64,000 nt of DNA from Myxococcales bacterium (lineage in GTDB: Bacteria > Myxococcota_A > Polyangia > Nannocystales > Nannocystaceae): the NCBI GenBank assembly GCA_020633295.1, contig JACKDW010000010.1, positions 186,001 through 250,000 on the forward strand, given 5' to 3'. Of the stretch, positions 14,175 through 23,750 are shown one piece after another. Every line of letters begins with the position of its first letter. Positions within the stretch are counted from its first letter, which is position 1. The position numbers and the translations under genes were made by a program. The notes under the pieces were generated by a model, which was not told the origin of the DNA, did not search any database, and saw only the letters and a list, made by a program, of their open reading frames with translations.

Positions 14175-15911
14175 GTGAGCGGCTCCAAGGTCCGTGGTGC
14201 GCCGCGTGAGGCCGTGCGCACGATCTTGCAGGAGCTCGAGCGCTCCGGGCATACGGGGCAGCTTCACGTTCGCTTCGCGCGCACCACGTGGCAGCTCGAC
14301 TGCGTCGGCGGCCGTCTGGTCTGGATGCACGACGACGCGACGCCGACGCTGCTGCGCTCGTTTCTGCAGTCCGAGCTCGCGCTCGACACCCGCACGACGC
14401 TCGGCGTGAGCGCCGAGACTGCGGTGACGAAGCAGGCCTTCGTCACCGCGCTCGCTCAGCGCGCCCTCCACTCAGACGCGCGGATTCAGGAGGCGGCGCG
14501 TCGCGCGATGCGCTCGTTCATCCAGCAGCGGATCGAGCCGATCGGCGCGCCGGTCTCCTACGAGCTCGTGCCCGACGCGATCAGCGTCGACCCGCGCCTC
14601 ACGGTCGCGCCGTCGGAGCTGCTCGAGGCGCTCGAGCCGGCGACGAGGCCGAACCCGCGCGCGTCGCCCCTCGCGCGCGGAGAGAACTCGCTCGCCGAGC
14701 CCGAGGACCGAGGTGAGCGTCGACGGCCGCGACGCGAGACCGGGGCGCGGCCGTCCGCGCCCGCGGCGGAGGTCGCGTCGCCGGTGAGCGAGGCGCCGGC
14801 GCCACAGGCGGTGGAGGCGTGGGTCGCGGCTCGCGAGGCGCGCCGCGCCGCGCGGGCGAGAGCCCAGGCCTCGAGCCTCGAGCACGCGTTTCAGCAGCGG
14901 CGAGGGGGGCGTGAGGAGCGGCGCGAGGAGGCGCGCGAGGAGGCGCGCGAGGAGGCGCGCGAGGAGGCGCGCGAGGAGGCGCGCGAGGAGGCGCGCGAGG
15001 AGGCGCGCGAGGAGGCGCGCGAGTCGGGCCGCGGGCCGAGCCGCGCGTCGAGGCGCGTGTCGAGTCTCGAGTCGAATCTCGAGACGCGAGGCGAGCAGGG
15101 CCGCGGGAAAGGCCACGAGCAGGGCCGCGAGCAGGAGCGCGGGAGGGACCGCGAGCAGGAGCGCCGGCGGGATCGCGGGAGGGACCGCGAGCAGGATCGA
15201 GGGAAGGATCGCGAGCGGGACCGCGGGAAGGATCGCGCGAAGGACCGCGAGCAGGATCGCGGGAAGGATCGCGAGAAGGACCGCGAGCAGGATCGCGAGA
15301 GGGACCGCGGGAAGGACCGCGAGAAGGACCGCGAGAAGGACCACAAGAAGGACCGCGAGAAGAACCGCGGGGCGGCGCGCGAAGAGGCGCGCGAAGAGGC
15401 GCGCGAAGAGGCGCGCGAAGAGGCGCGCGAGGCGGCGCGACGCGACAGCGGGCGCCGCAGCGAGACATCAAGCCAGCCGTCCGACACGGGCGAAGCATCG
15501 GAGGAGACAGGGAAAATGAGCGCAGAGAACATCATGAAGCGAGCCATGAAGGAGATCCCGAAGTGCGTCGCGGCCGGCATCGTCGACCTCGACTCGGGCA
15601 TGCTCCTCAACGTCAAGACGGTCGACAGCCACCCGCAGGAGGTCCTCGACCTCGTGGCGGCGGCGACCAAGGACCTGTACGAGGGCGACAACGTCACGAC
15701 GATCGAGGACGCGTTCAAGCGCATCCGCGGCGTCCGCAGCGACGAGCACTACTTTCAGCAGATCCTCGTCATGTCGCGGAACCTGATCCACTTCTTCGCG
15801 CGCCTCGAGCGGGATCAGGGCGTCGTGCTGGTCGCGGTCTGCCGCAACGACGCGAACCTCGGCCTCGTGCTCGCCAAGGGGCGGATGATCGCGCGCGAGG
15901 AGCAGATCTAG
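14175..15911 (+). CDS. Roadblock/LC7-domain protein with long charged repeat linker
   Basis: The protein has 578 residues. The N-terminal part (about 5-150; AVRTILQELERSGHTGQLHVRFARTTW, VGGRLVWMHDD) resembles the DUF4388/PATAN-type domains common in myxobacterial signalling proteins. Residues about 250-450 are low-complexity: EEAR repeats, then alternating DRGKDREKDREQ-type blocks, then EEAR again, probably a single charged alpha-helical rod. The last 130 residues (ENIMKRAMKEIPKCVAAGIVDLDSGML... DQGVVLVAVCRNDANLGLVLAKGRMI) are a roadblock/LC7 domain, the family of MglB and other small-GTPase partners. The GTG start has GAGGAG 8 bases upstream. An internal ATG at 15516 with its own ribosome site may yield the domain alone. 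Confidence 0.75.
   Translation: MSGSKVRGAPREAVRTILQELERSGHTGQLHVRFARTTWQLDCVGGRLVWMHDDATPTLLRSFLQSELALDTRTTLGVSAETAVTKQAFVTALAQRALHSDARIQEAARRAMRSFIQQRIEPIGAPVSYELVPDAISVDPRLTVAPSELLEALEPATRPNPRASPLARGENSLAEPEDRGERRRPRRETGARPSAPAAEVASPVSEAPAPQAVEAWVAAREARRAARARAQASSLEHAFQQRRGGREERREEAREEAREEAREEAREEAREEAREEAREEARESGRGPSRASRRVSSLESNLETRGEQGRGKGHEQGREQERGRDREQERRRDRGRDREQDRGKDRERDRGKDRAKDREQDRGKDREKDREQDRERDRGKDREKDREKDHKKDREKNRGAAREEAREEAREEAREEAREAARRDSGRRSETSSQPSDTGEASEETGKMSAENIMKRAMKEIPKCVAAGIVDLDSGMLLNVKTVDSHPQEVLDLVAAATKDLYEGDNVTTIEDAFKRIRGVRSDEHYFQQILVMSRNLIHFFARLERDQGVVLVAVCRNDANLGLVLAKGRMIAREEQI
14922..15435. repeat. Coding minisatellite in the roadblock protein linker
   Basis: Three blocks are visible: GAGGAGGCGCGC units (12 bases, EEAR) at about 14931-15023; a 6- to 24-base periodic block built from GACCGCGAG, CAGGATCGC and GGGAAGGAC at about 15120-15370; and GAAGAGGCGCGC units (EEAR with GAA codons) at about 15378-15435. 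All unit lengths are multiples of three, so copy-number change would keep the frame. Confidence 0.85.
15516..15911 (+). CDS. Possible internal translation product: stand-alone roadblock/LC7 protein
   Basis: Within the long gene, an in-frame ATG at 15516 follows GGAGGAGACAGGGAAA, giving a Shine-Dalgarno-like GGAG 9 bases before the ATG. It falls exactly at the junction between the charged linker and the roadblock domain. Translation from here would make a 131-residue protein of the size of typical free bacterial roadblock proteins, which dimerise. A bacterial cell could thus hold both the tethered and free forms and their mixed dimers. This is inferred from the ribosome site and domain boundary; no expression evidence exists. 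Confidence 0.4.
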   Translation: MSAENIMKRAMKEIPKCVAAGIVDLDSGMLLNVKTVDSHPQEVLDLVAAATKDLYEGDNVTTIEDAFKRIRGVRSDEHYFQQILVMSRNLIHFFARLERDQGVVLVAVCRNDANLGLVLAKGRMIAREEQI

Positions 15912-15947
15912 CCCGCGCGTGGGCCCCGAGCGCCGCCTGAGCGCGCC

Positions 15948-16667
15948 TCAGGCGGGCTGCGCCGGCTCGCCCGTGAGCAGGCGCAGCAGCTCGAGCTGTG
16001 ACGACACGCCGAGCTTGCGGTACAGCGACTTGAGGTGACTCCGCACGGTGTGGGGCGAGATCCGCAGGCGCGCGGAGACCTCCTTGACCCGCGGGAACTC
16101 GGCGAATTGACGCAGCACGTCGCGCTCGCGCGGCGTCAGCACGTCCACGTGATGACCCTCGAGGCAGCCTAATGGATCACGCGTCGGCTGAGCGGCTGGC
16201 GCCGCGACGCTCCGCTCGAGCGCCGCCTCTAGCTCCAGGACGCGCTGCAGACACCGCGAGACCTCGTGCCGCGCCTGGCGGACGTCGCGGAGCTGTCGGC
16301 CCTGCGCGATCACGAGCTCGACGCGCCGCGCGAAGTCATCGTAGGCGAGCGGCTTGATCAGGTAGTCGCGCGCCGGCCCGCGCAGCGCCTGCACGGCGGT
16401 GTCGACGGTGGGCCCCGCGGTCACGACGATGATCGGCGGCCAGTCGCGCTCGCGCTTGGCGAGCAGCTGCAGCTCCTCGTTGCCGGGCATCATGATGTCG
16501 ACGACGAGCAGGTCGAACGCCCCGCGCTCGATCGCGGCGAGCACCCCGGGGCCGTCGCGGACGCACTCGACCTCGTAGCCGCGTCGGCGCAGGAAGTCCC
16601 TCGTGATGCGCAGGAACAGCGAGTCGTCGTCCGCGAGGAGTATCGACCCGTTCTCGCGTGTTGACAT
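15948..16667 (-). CDS. Response regulator, REC plus LuxR-type HTH
   Basis: The protein has 239 residues. The receiver domain (about 8-125) has the acidic pair in LLADDDS, the phospho-acceptor Asp in FDLLVVDIMMPG, and the conserved Lys in YLIKPL. A coiled linker follows (VRQARHEVSRCLQRVLELEAALE). The C-terminal LuxR/GerE helix-turn-helix (LTPRERDVLRQFAEF... SPHTVRSHLKSLYRKLGVSSQLELL) resembles the NarL class more than NtrC. The start is taken as the ATG at 16667 after TGAGC; longer versions would add unlikely sequence. The AT-rich stretch 16728-16751 upstream carries ATATGAC and ACATGTC boxes. No histidine kinase adjoins it, so it is an orphan regulator in this window. Confidence 0.9.
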   Translation of the reverse strand: MSTRENGSILLADDDSLFLRITRDFLRRRGYEVECVRDGPGVLAAIERGAFDLLVVDIMMPGNEELQLLAKRERDWPPIIVVTAGPTVDTAVQALRGPARDYLIKPLAYDDFARRVELVIAQGRQLRDVRQARHEVSRCLQRVLELEAALERSVAAPAAQPTRDPLGCLEGHHVDVLTPRERDVLRQFAEFPRVKEVSARLRISPHTVRSHLKSLYRKLGVSSQLELLRLLTGEPAQPA

Positions 16668-16727
16668 GCTCACGGTCCGAGTAGTGCGGCCGGTCGGTTT
16701 GTACCCGGCCCGCGCGCACGGATCATG

Positions 16728-16751
16728 ATATGACGGAAGCTTTAACATGTC
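16728..16751 (-). promoter_or_regulatory. AT-rich ATATGAC/ACATGTC element upstream of response regulator
   Basis: Located 61-84 bases upstream of the response-regulator ATG. It contains ATATGAC and ACATGTC separated by 10 bases including AAGCTT. The same two boxes, with different spacing, define the 24-base element at 5461, so the two may be bound by a related factor. This is the only AT-rich patch in the gap and a reasonable promoter or operator candidate. Confidence 0.4.
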
Positions 16752-16965
16752 TCAACGTTCATGTTCGGACGCGGCGCGCGGGCCGGGTGGGCCGCGCGCC
16801 CGGTCGCGGGGCCCGTGACGCGCGAGTCGAGCGGCGACGCGACCTGACGCGCGCGCGTCCGCCCGCTCGAGCGCGCGCCGCGAGCTCGGGTGCGCCGCAG
16901 CGCTCGCGGTCCTCGGCGCGCGGCTCGACGGACGTCACGCTCGCGCGCGACGCTCGCTCGACCCG

Positions 16966-18006
16966 CTAAAAGCGGCCGCGGAGCACGACGCCGCCGAGGC
17001 TCGGCGCGATCCGGAGCTCGCGATCGTGCTCCCAGCTCTTGGTGCGCCGGTTGCCCTGCGCGTAGAAGATCGCGCCGGTGACGACGCCGGCGGTGCCGAG
17101 CACGGTCAGCCCCGCGCCGAGCGTCGCGGCGAGGATGTTGGCCTGACGCCCGTTGTTGATCGTGGTGTCGATCGACTCCTGCAGCAGCTGGCAGCGCTCC
17201 GAGCTGCGCCCCTCGCAGCTCTCGGCCATGAACTCCGACTGCAGGCCGGCGAGCGTGTTCTCGAATTCCTGTCCCTTGAGCGTGAAGGCGGCGATCGACG
17301 CGACGCCGCCGGCGAGGATCAGCGCGCCGGTCCCCATCGCGACCGCGCCGCCGACACGTGACGCGCGGCCCGGGTCGGGCTGATCGGTCAGGTCCGTGCA
17401 GGCGCCGGCGGTCCGCGGCCCCTCGGGCCCGGCGCTCCGCAGCGCTCGCTCGCCGCTCGCGTCGCGCGGGCGGTCGTCGACGGAGAGGCGATCCTCGATC
17501 CGCTTCATCAGCTCGCGGACCTGGTCGGGATCTCCGATCGTCGGGTCGCGCCGCAGCGCGATCTCGAAGTTGACGAGCACGGCGCGCGCGCGCTTGAGGT
17601 CGGTCAGCTCGCGCGAGGCGTCGTAGCGACGGAAGTACGAGAGGCTGACGTTGTAGAGCAGATCGGGTCGGCTCGAGAGCGAGTAGGCGCCCTCGAAGCT
17701 GTTGATCGCGCGGCTGAAGTCCCCGAGGTTGTAGGCCTCCTCGCCGGCTCGGTAGAGCTCGCGCGCGCGCTCGTCGGGATCTTCCGAGATCCCGCTCGTC
17801 GCCTGCGGGACCTCGATCGGCGCGGTGACGTCCTCGACGTCGGGGAGCCCGCGGGGGGAGGCGTCCGTCGCGTCCTCCTCGGTCGCGGAGTCGGGGGGCG
17901 CGCCAGATTCGTCCGGCGCGGCCTGGGCGAGCGGAGACGCGAGCAGCAGCCCGGCGATCAATCCGCCGTACACGCTCGCCATGGCTCTCGCCGATCGATC
18001 CATCAT
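16966..18006 (-). CDS. TPR-type exported membrane protein, unknown function
   Basis: This 346-residue protein starts at an ATG with GGAGG 5 bases upstream. The N-terminus is a signal peptide (GLIAGLLLASPLAQA). An acidic Pro/Ser/Thr linker follows, then a TPR-like helical pair (ARELYRAGEEAYNLGDFSRAINSFEGAYSLSSRPDLLYNVSLSYF). After a second linker come two hydrophobic helices (about 222-245, GGAVAMGTGALILAGGVASIAAF, and about 290-315, ANILAATLGAGLTVLGTAGVVTGAIFYAQG). Four Cys occur, two within CEGRSSERC. This layout is common among myxobacterial proteins encoded next to Ser/Thr kinases, and here a kinase gene is divergent, 273 bases away. It may be a partner or substrate of that kinase; inferred from position only. 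Confidence 0.7.
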   Translation of the reverse strand: MMDRSARAMASVYGGLIAGLLLASPLAQAAPDESGAPPDSATEEDATDASPRGLPDVEDVTAPIEVPQATSGISEDPDERARELYRAGEEAYNLGDFSRAINSFEGAYSLSSRPDLLYNVSLSYFRRYDASRELTDLKRARAVLVNFEIALRRDPTIGDPDQVRELMKRIEDRLSVDDRPRDASGERALRSAGPEGPRTAGACTDLTDQPDPGRASRVGGAVAMGTGALILAGGVASIAAFTLKGQEFENTLAGLQSEFMAESCEGRSSERCQLLQESIDTTINNGRQANILAATLGAGLTVLGTAGVVTGAIFYAQGNRRTKSWEHDRELRIAPSLGGVVLRGRF

Positions 18007-18032
18007 CTCATCCTCCAGCGTGCCTGTATCTC

Positions 18033-18055
18033 GGTGATATAATACGGAAATCACC
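18033..18055. promoter_or_regulatory. GGTGAT-N11-ATCACC inverted repeat (operator candidate)
   Basis: Perfect 6-base arms flank an AT-rich centre; on the minus strand the centre contains TATTATAT, which could be the -10 box of the TPR gene 27-49 bases downstream. An operator covering the -10 region would fit repression. It lies in the divergent region shared with the kinase gene. Confidence 0.5.
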
Positions 18056-18253
18056 ACGAATTGTTTGCGTCGATCAGCCAGACCGGTACTCGAGGTGACT
18101 GGTTTCGCGGCCGATCGAGCTCGCGGGCGTCGACACGCTCTCCGCCGCGCGCGGTCGAGCGCGAGCGACCGCGAGCGGCCGCGCTGATCCCGGCAATTGC
18201 GCGGTGTGTCGTCTTGGCCAGGCGAGGGCCGTCGGGGCGGCCCGTAAGTGCGA

Positions 18254-18259
18254 TACACT
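18254..18259 (+). promoter_or_regulatory. TACACT -10-like box of the kinase gene
   Basis: TACACTG lies 20 bases before the kinase ATG. The same heptamer precedes the FtsH-like gene (25820) and a lipoprotein gene (31266) at 12 and 7 bases. I cannot identify a matching -35 element, so this is only a candidate. Confidence 0.3.
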
Positions 18260-18279
18260 GCTTCCCGCGCGTTTTCAGC

Positions 18280-19824
<1,545 letters not shown>

Positions 19825-19828
19825 CGCG

Positions 19829-19847
19829 CGCCGTCGGGCTCACGGCG
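19829..19847. terminator. Short hairpin between convergent genes
   Basis: CGCCGT pairs with ACGGCG across a 7-base loop between the kinase stop and the convergent lipoprotein stop. There is no T-tract on either side, so it may be only a weak pause or bidirectional end; support is limited. Confidence 0.25.
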
Positions 19848-20517
19848 GGGTGCAGATCAGGTTGTCCGGGGGCGTGCAGCCCGTCATCCAGCTCGCCGGG
19901 TCGGCGCACGGCGGCGTGAACTCCTCGAGGCACGCGGCGAAGAACGCCGGCTCGACGAGGGTGCAGCGCGTGATCGCGTCGTAGTTCGTGGGCAGGTCAG
20001 CCTCGTCGAGCGTCGCGCGCTGCCGGTCGAGGCGGTCGTCGGTCGCGCCGCGGAGCACGAGCCCGGTCAACTCGCACTCGCCCTGGCACATCCTGTACTG
20101 CAGGCGCTCATTGCCGCCGCGCGTCTCGAGCCGCTGGAGCACGCAGGCGCCGGCGGCGTCGAGCGGCGGGCAGACGTCGCCCTCGCAGCTCGGGAGCTCC
20201 CAGGTGTCGCACGGGGTGTCGACGAGGCACGCGAACAGCCCGTCCCAGGGCGAGACCTGGCCCGTCGTCTCGTCCGGGGTGGTCGTGGTCGTGTCGCCGT
20301 CGGTCGCCTCCTCGCCCGAGCTCGAGCCCGAGTCCGAGTCCGTCTCGACGACGGCCGTCGTGCTCGACACGCTCGAGTTCGACGTCGAGGAGCCGCCGTC
20401 GGTGAGCTCTCCGGAGGTCGGAGATGGGAGCTCGTCAAAACACGACGCGGACGCGAGCGCGAGCGCGACGCTCGCGACGACAGCCGCAGCTACGGGGGGA
20501 CGAGGTCGGAGGCCCAT
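19840..20517 (-). CDS. Lipoprotein with Ser/Thr/acidic linker, unknown function
   Basis: The protein has 225 residues. The signal peptide ends in ASASC, so the mature protein is lipidated. Next is a linker of about 60 residues of Ser, Thr, Asp, Glu and Gly, the surface-anchor style of Nannocystis-like myxobacteria. A Cys-rich C-terminal part of about 130 residues follows (FACLVDTPCDTWELPSCEGDVCPPL; EYRMCQGECELTG-like region; FFAACLEEFTPPCADP; GCTPPDNLICTPP). At least ten Cys suggest disulfides outside the cell. No family is recognised. The gene is convergent with the kinase gene and shares a short hairpin (19829-19847) with it. The ATG at 20517 is chosen to begin at the signal peptide. Confidence 0.7.
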   Translation of the reverse strand: MGLRPRPPVAAAVVASVALALASASCFDELPSPTSGELTDGGSSTSNSSVSSTTAVVETDSDSGSSSGEEATDGDTTTTTPDETTGQVSPWDGLFACLVDTPCDTWELPSCEGDVCPPLDAAGACVLQRLETRGGNERLQYRMCQGECELTGLVLRGATDDRLDRQRATLDEADLPTNYDAITRCTLVEPAFFAACLEEFTPPCADPASWMTGCTPPDNLICTPP

Positions 20518-20634
20518 GAATGGATGCCTATCTTCGCTAGGTAGTCTATGGGGGATCACGCAGGGTAGGCGTCGACGCTCGCGAGCGCGCCGACTCTCTC
20601 TAGTGTAATCGGCGACGAGCGCGGCGCGAGTCGT

Positions 20635-22080
20635 CTACTCGAGATCGAGCTTTCGGAGCAAGCGCTTGAGCTGATAGCGGTTGCGAAGCCCGAGTTCGCG
20701 CCAGACTCGCTCCTTGACGCCGTTATATCGGCGCATCACGTCGACGACCTGCGCGCGCGAGAGCTGCCCCGGGTCGATGAGCGGCACGGGCGTGGGCGCC
20801 GGCCGTCGAGCCGGTCCGAGCAGCGCGGGCGGGACGTCGATGTACTCGGCCGCGCTGGCCTCGATCGCGCTCCACAGCAGCGTCTCGAGCTCGCGCACGT
20901 GCCCGCGGAAGCGGTGGCGCGCGAGCGCGGTGATGAGGTGGGGGCTGAACGCCGGCTGCCCGTCGACGACGAAGCGCAGCGCCGCGCGTCGCGTCGCGTC
21001 GTCGGACACGCGCAGCAGGTGGCGCGCGAGCAGGGGGAGATCGTCCGGGCGCTCCGTCAGGCCGGGCACGCGCACGCGATGGGTCACGCGCGCGAGGAAG
21101 TCGTGCTTGAGATCGCCGAGGCCGCGGTTCGTCGCGCCGATGAAGCGGACGTCGGCGACGCGCGGGCGCGCCTCGCCGAGCCGCTGGTACTCGCCGTTGT
21201 CGAGCACGCGCAGGAGGTGTGCCTGCAGCGCGTGGGGCAGCTCGCCGACCTCGTCGAGGTACAGCGTCGAGCCGCTCGCCTCGCCGAGGAGGCCGGGCCG
21301 CGCGGGCATCCCCGGGTTGGGGTAGTTGCGGATGTTGCCGAACAGCTCGGCGTCGATGAGGCCCTCGGGCAAGGTCGACGCGTTGCGGGAGACGAGCGCC
21401 TGTCGACCCCGCGACGAGCGGCTGTGGATCGCGCGGACCGCCAGCTCCTTGCCCGCGCCGCTCGGGCCGTAGACGAGCGCGTGCTCGTCGCGCTCGGCGA
21501 CGAACGCGACGCGCTCGCGCAGCTCCCACGCGCACGGCGACTCGCCGACGATGCCGTCGCGGTCGGCCGCGCCGAATTCGAAGTCCTCGGTGACCTGCGG
21601 GCGTGACGGCCACTCAGCCGGGCGCGTCGAGCACTGGAGCACGAAGCGGTTGACGACCTCGATCGTGTCGCGCGGGCGCGCGAGCGCGCGCTCGACCTCT
21701 CGCCCGTTGATGCGCAGCGTCCCGCGCCCGACGTGCTCGACCTCCACCACGCTGGGGCCGTGGGTGCGCAGGCGCAGCTGCACGCGCGAGACGTGGGCCG
21801 CGCGCAGCGGCCCGGTGTCCTCGCTCGCGTAGGGGCGCAGGCGGAGGAAGCTCAGGGGGACGCTCCCGTCCTCGCCCGGATCGATCGCGCGGCCGATCGT
21901 GAACACGGTGCCGTCGCGGCCCCGCGGGACGCGCACGAGCTCGCCGACCCGCGCGGGCTCCTTGCGAGACCAGATCAGCACGAGCGCGAGCGGATCCGAG
22001 GACGCGTCAGCGCCGAGCTCGAGCGTGTCGTCTCCGCCGACGATCGTGGTGTCGCCCAGGTCTCTCTCGTTCGACATCAT
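20635..22080 (-). CDS. FHA-AAA-HTH regulator lacking the GAFTGA loop
   Basis: The protein has 481 residues. An FHA domain lies at about 55-145 (TIGRAIDPG, AAHVSRVQLRLR, INGREVE), which would bind phosphothreonine. The central NtrC-type AAA domain follows from about 177: Walker A GPSGAGKE at 205-212 and Walker B LYLDEVGE at 273-280. The surface loop that normally reads GAFTGA and contacts sigma-54 is NIRNYPNPGM (249-258). A Fis-like helix-turn-helix ends the protein (VKERVWRELGLRNRYQLKRLL). FHA-fused enhancer-binding proteins are a myxobacterial speciality answering to Ser/Thr kinases. Without GAFTGA it probably does not open sigma-54 complexes. Two adjacent ATGs at 22080 and 22077 are possible starts. 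It lies 65 bases downstream of the GMC oxidoreductase. Confidence 0.88.
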   Translation of the reverse strand: MMSNERDLGDTTIVGGDDTLELGADASSDPLALVLIWSRKEPARVGELVRVPRGRDGTVFTIGRAIDPGEDGSVPLSFLRLRPYASEDTGPLRAAHVSRVQLRLRTHGPSVVEVEHVGRGTLRINGREVERALARPRDTIEVVNRFVLQCSTRPAEWPSRPQVTEDFEFGAADRDGIVGESPCAWELRERVAFVAERDEHALVYGPSGAGKELAVRAIHSRSSRGRQALVSRNASTLPEGLIDAELFGNIRNYPNPGMPARPGLLGEASGSTLYLDEVGELPHALQAHLLRVLDNGEYQRLGEARPRVADVRFIGATNRGLGDLKHDFLARVTHRVRVPGLTERPDDLPLLARHLLRVSDDATRRAALRFVVDGQPAFSPHLITALARHRFRGHVRELETLLWSAIEASAAEYIDVPPALLGPARRPAPTPVPLIDPGQLSRAQVVDVMRRYNGVKERVWRELGLRNRYQLKRLLRKLDLE

Positions 22081-22145
22081 CGCGGTCGAGCGCCAGCCTA
22101 CAACAGCGGACCTCCGCGCGCAGGCCGGGGCGCTCGCGCGTGCGC

Positions 22146-23750
22146 TCACGCGCGCGCGTCAGCCCGCGCGAACAGGGCCACGCGGCGCCCGATCATCATG
22201 CTCGGCGCGTTCATGGCGCTCACGGGCGTCCACGGCGTGATCGAGGCGTCCGCGACGCGCAGCCCCGTGATCCCGCGGACGCGCCCGCGCGCGTCGACGA
22301 CGGCGTGCTCGTCGTGCTCGTCATGTCCCATTCGACATGTCCCCGCGTAGTGGAAGGTCGTCATCGCGTTGCGCTCGATGAACCGCGTGAGCGCGCGATC
22401 GTCCCGCGCGCGCGGCCCCGGGAGCAGCTCGCGGTTGCCCCACTCGCGCAGCGCGGGCGCGCCCGCGAGCGCGCGGGCCTTGCGGACGCCGAGCAGCATC
22501 GTGCGCATGTCCTCGGGGTCGGTGAAGTAGCCGGGGTCGAGGCGCGCGGGCTCCTCCGCCCGCGGGGAGCGCAGCGTGAGCGACCCGCGGCTGCGCGGCT
22601 TCCCGAGGATGACGACGACGCCGTAGAGCTGGTCGAGGAGGCGCGCGGCCGCGCGGCGGCGCAGCGCGAACTCGACGACGCGCCGGGTCAGGTCGCGCTT
22701 GCGCGCGCTGTAGCCTGGCCCGCCGAACAGCTTGTACGGGAGCATGCGCTTCGTCGCCTCGCGCATGCTCGCGTTCCCCGAGTAGAAGACGAGGCAGGTG
22801 TCGCTCTGCCCGGGCGGCAGCGCCGAGCGCGGGTTGGCGCGCGTGAAGCCGTACAGCTGCGGGTGGAAGAAGTCGACGTGGTGATCGCCCCGGAAGAACA
22901 TCGTGACGTTGGGGTGATCGTGGAGGTTCTGGCCGACGCCGGGGAGCGCGTGGATCACGTCGACGCCGGCGGCTCGCAGCGCGTCGCCCGGGCCGACCCC
23001 GCTCAGCATCAGCAGCTTGGGGCTCTCGAGCGCGCCGGCGCACAGCAGCACCTCGCGCGCGACCTCGACGCGACGCGGCGCGCCCTGCTCGTCGCGATAG
23101 AACACCGCGTGCACGCGCCGACGCGCGTCGATGTCGACTCGATGGGCGCGCACGCCGGCGCGGACGACGAGGTTGGGGCGCGCGGGCTCCTTGACGAACG
23201 CGACGTAGGAGTTGCGCCGCTGCTCGCCCTCGAAGTTCATCCACTCGTAGCCGAGCACCTCGCTGAGGTCGCCGTCGTTGAGGTCCTCGGCGCGTCGCAG
23301 CCCGATCTGCGTCGCCGCGGACACGCAGACCTCGCTGAAGATGGTCGGCGCGCGCCGGTTCGGGCGCAGCTTGGCCTCGATCGCCTCGAAGTGCGGGAGG
23401 CAGTCGTCCCACCGCCAGCCGCGCGGCCACTCGTCGTAGTCGAGCCGCGCGCCGCGGGTGTAGACCATGGCGTTGACCGCCCCGCTGCCGCCCATGCCGG
23501 TGCCGCTGCCCATGAACAGGTGCTGGCCGCCGCAGCTCGGTTGGCGCTCGCTGAAGCGATCCCAGATCACCTGGTCGTTGAGGAAGGCTTGCTTGTAGCC
23601 GTCGGCCCGCAGCGTCTCGGGGTTGTCCTCGGCTCGCGGGCCGCGCTCGAGCAGCAGCACGCGCGTGTCGGGATCCTCGGCGAGCACGCCGGCGGCGACG
23701 CAGCCCGCTGAGCCGCCGCCGATGACGACGTAGTCGAAGCGCTCGCTCAC
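22146..23750 (-). CDS. GMC-family FAD-dependent alcohol oxidoreductase
   Basis: This 534-residue enzyme has the N-terminal FAD-binding motif VVIGGGSAGCVAAGVLAED and the flavin-ring loop HLFMGSGTGMGGSGAVNAMVYTRG. The second GMC signature follows the strand LLCAGALESPKLLMLSGVG, and the C-terminal FHYAGTCRMG and TPVSAMNAPSMMIG segments hold the active-site His and Asn. It oxidises a primary alcohol to an aldehyde; the substrate cannot be read from sequence. The GTG start overlaps the aldehyde dehydrogenase stop (GTGA) and has GAGGTG upstream, so the two enzymes are translationally coupled and likely run alcohol to aldehyde to acid. The partner is not a betaine-aldehyde dehydrogenase type, so I do not call it choline dehydrogenase. 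Confidence 0.92.
   Translation of the reverse strand: MSERFDYVVIGGGSAGCVAAGVLAEDPDTRVLLLERGPRAEDNPETLRADGYKQAFLNDQVIWDRFSERQPSCGGQHLFMGSGTGMGGSGAVNAMVYTRGARLDYDEWPRGWRWDDCLPHFEAIEAKLRPNRRAPTIFSEVCVSAATQIGLRRAEDLNDGDLSEVLGYEWMNFEGEQRRNSYVAFVKEPARPNLVVRAGVRAHRVDIDARRRVHAVFYRDEQGAPRRVEVAREVLLCAGALESPKLLMLSGVGPGDALRAAGVDVIHALPGVGQNLHDHPNVTMFFRGDHHVDFFHPQLYGFTRANPRSALPPGQSDTCLVFYSGNASMREATKRMLPYKLFGGPGYSARKRDLTRRVVEFALRRRAAARLLDQLYGVVVILGKPRSRGSLTLRSPRAEEPARLDPGYFTDPEDMRTMLLGVRKARALAGAPALREWGNRELLPGPRARDDRALTRFIERNAMTTFHYAGTCRMGHDEHDEHAVVDARGRVRGITGLRVADASITPWTPVSAMNAPSMMIGRRVALFARADARA

Noticed and set aside
14472..15724. Long minus-strand frames opposite the roadblock gene
   Set aside because: They mirror the repeat region (Leu/Ala or Ser/Arg strings) and lack any recognisable domain; the plus-strand frame has two real domains and a good ribosome site.
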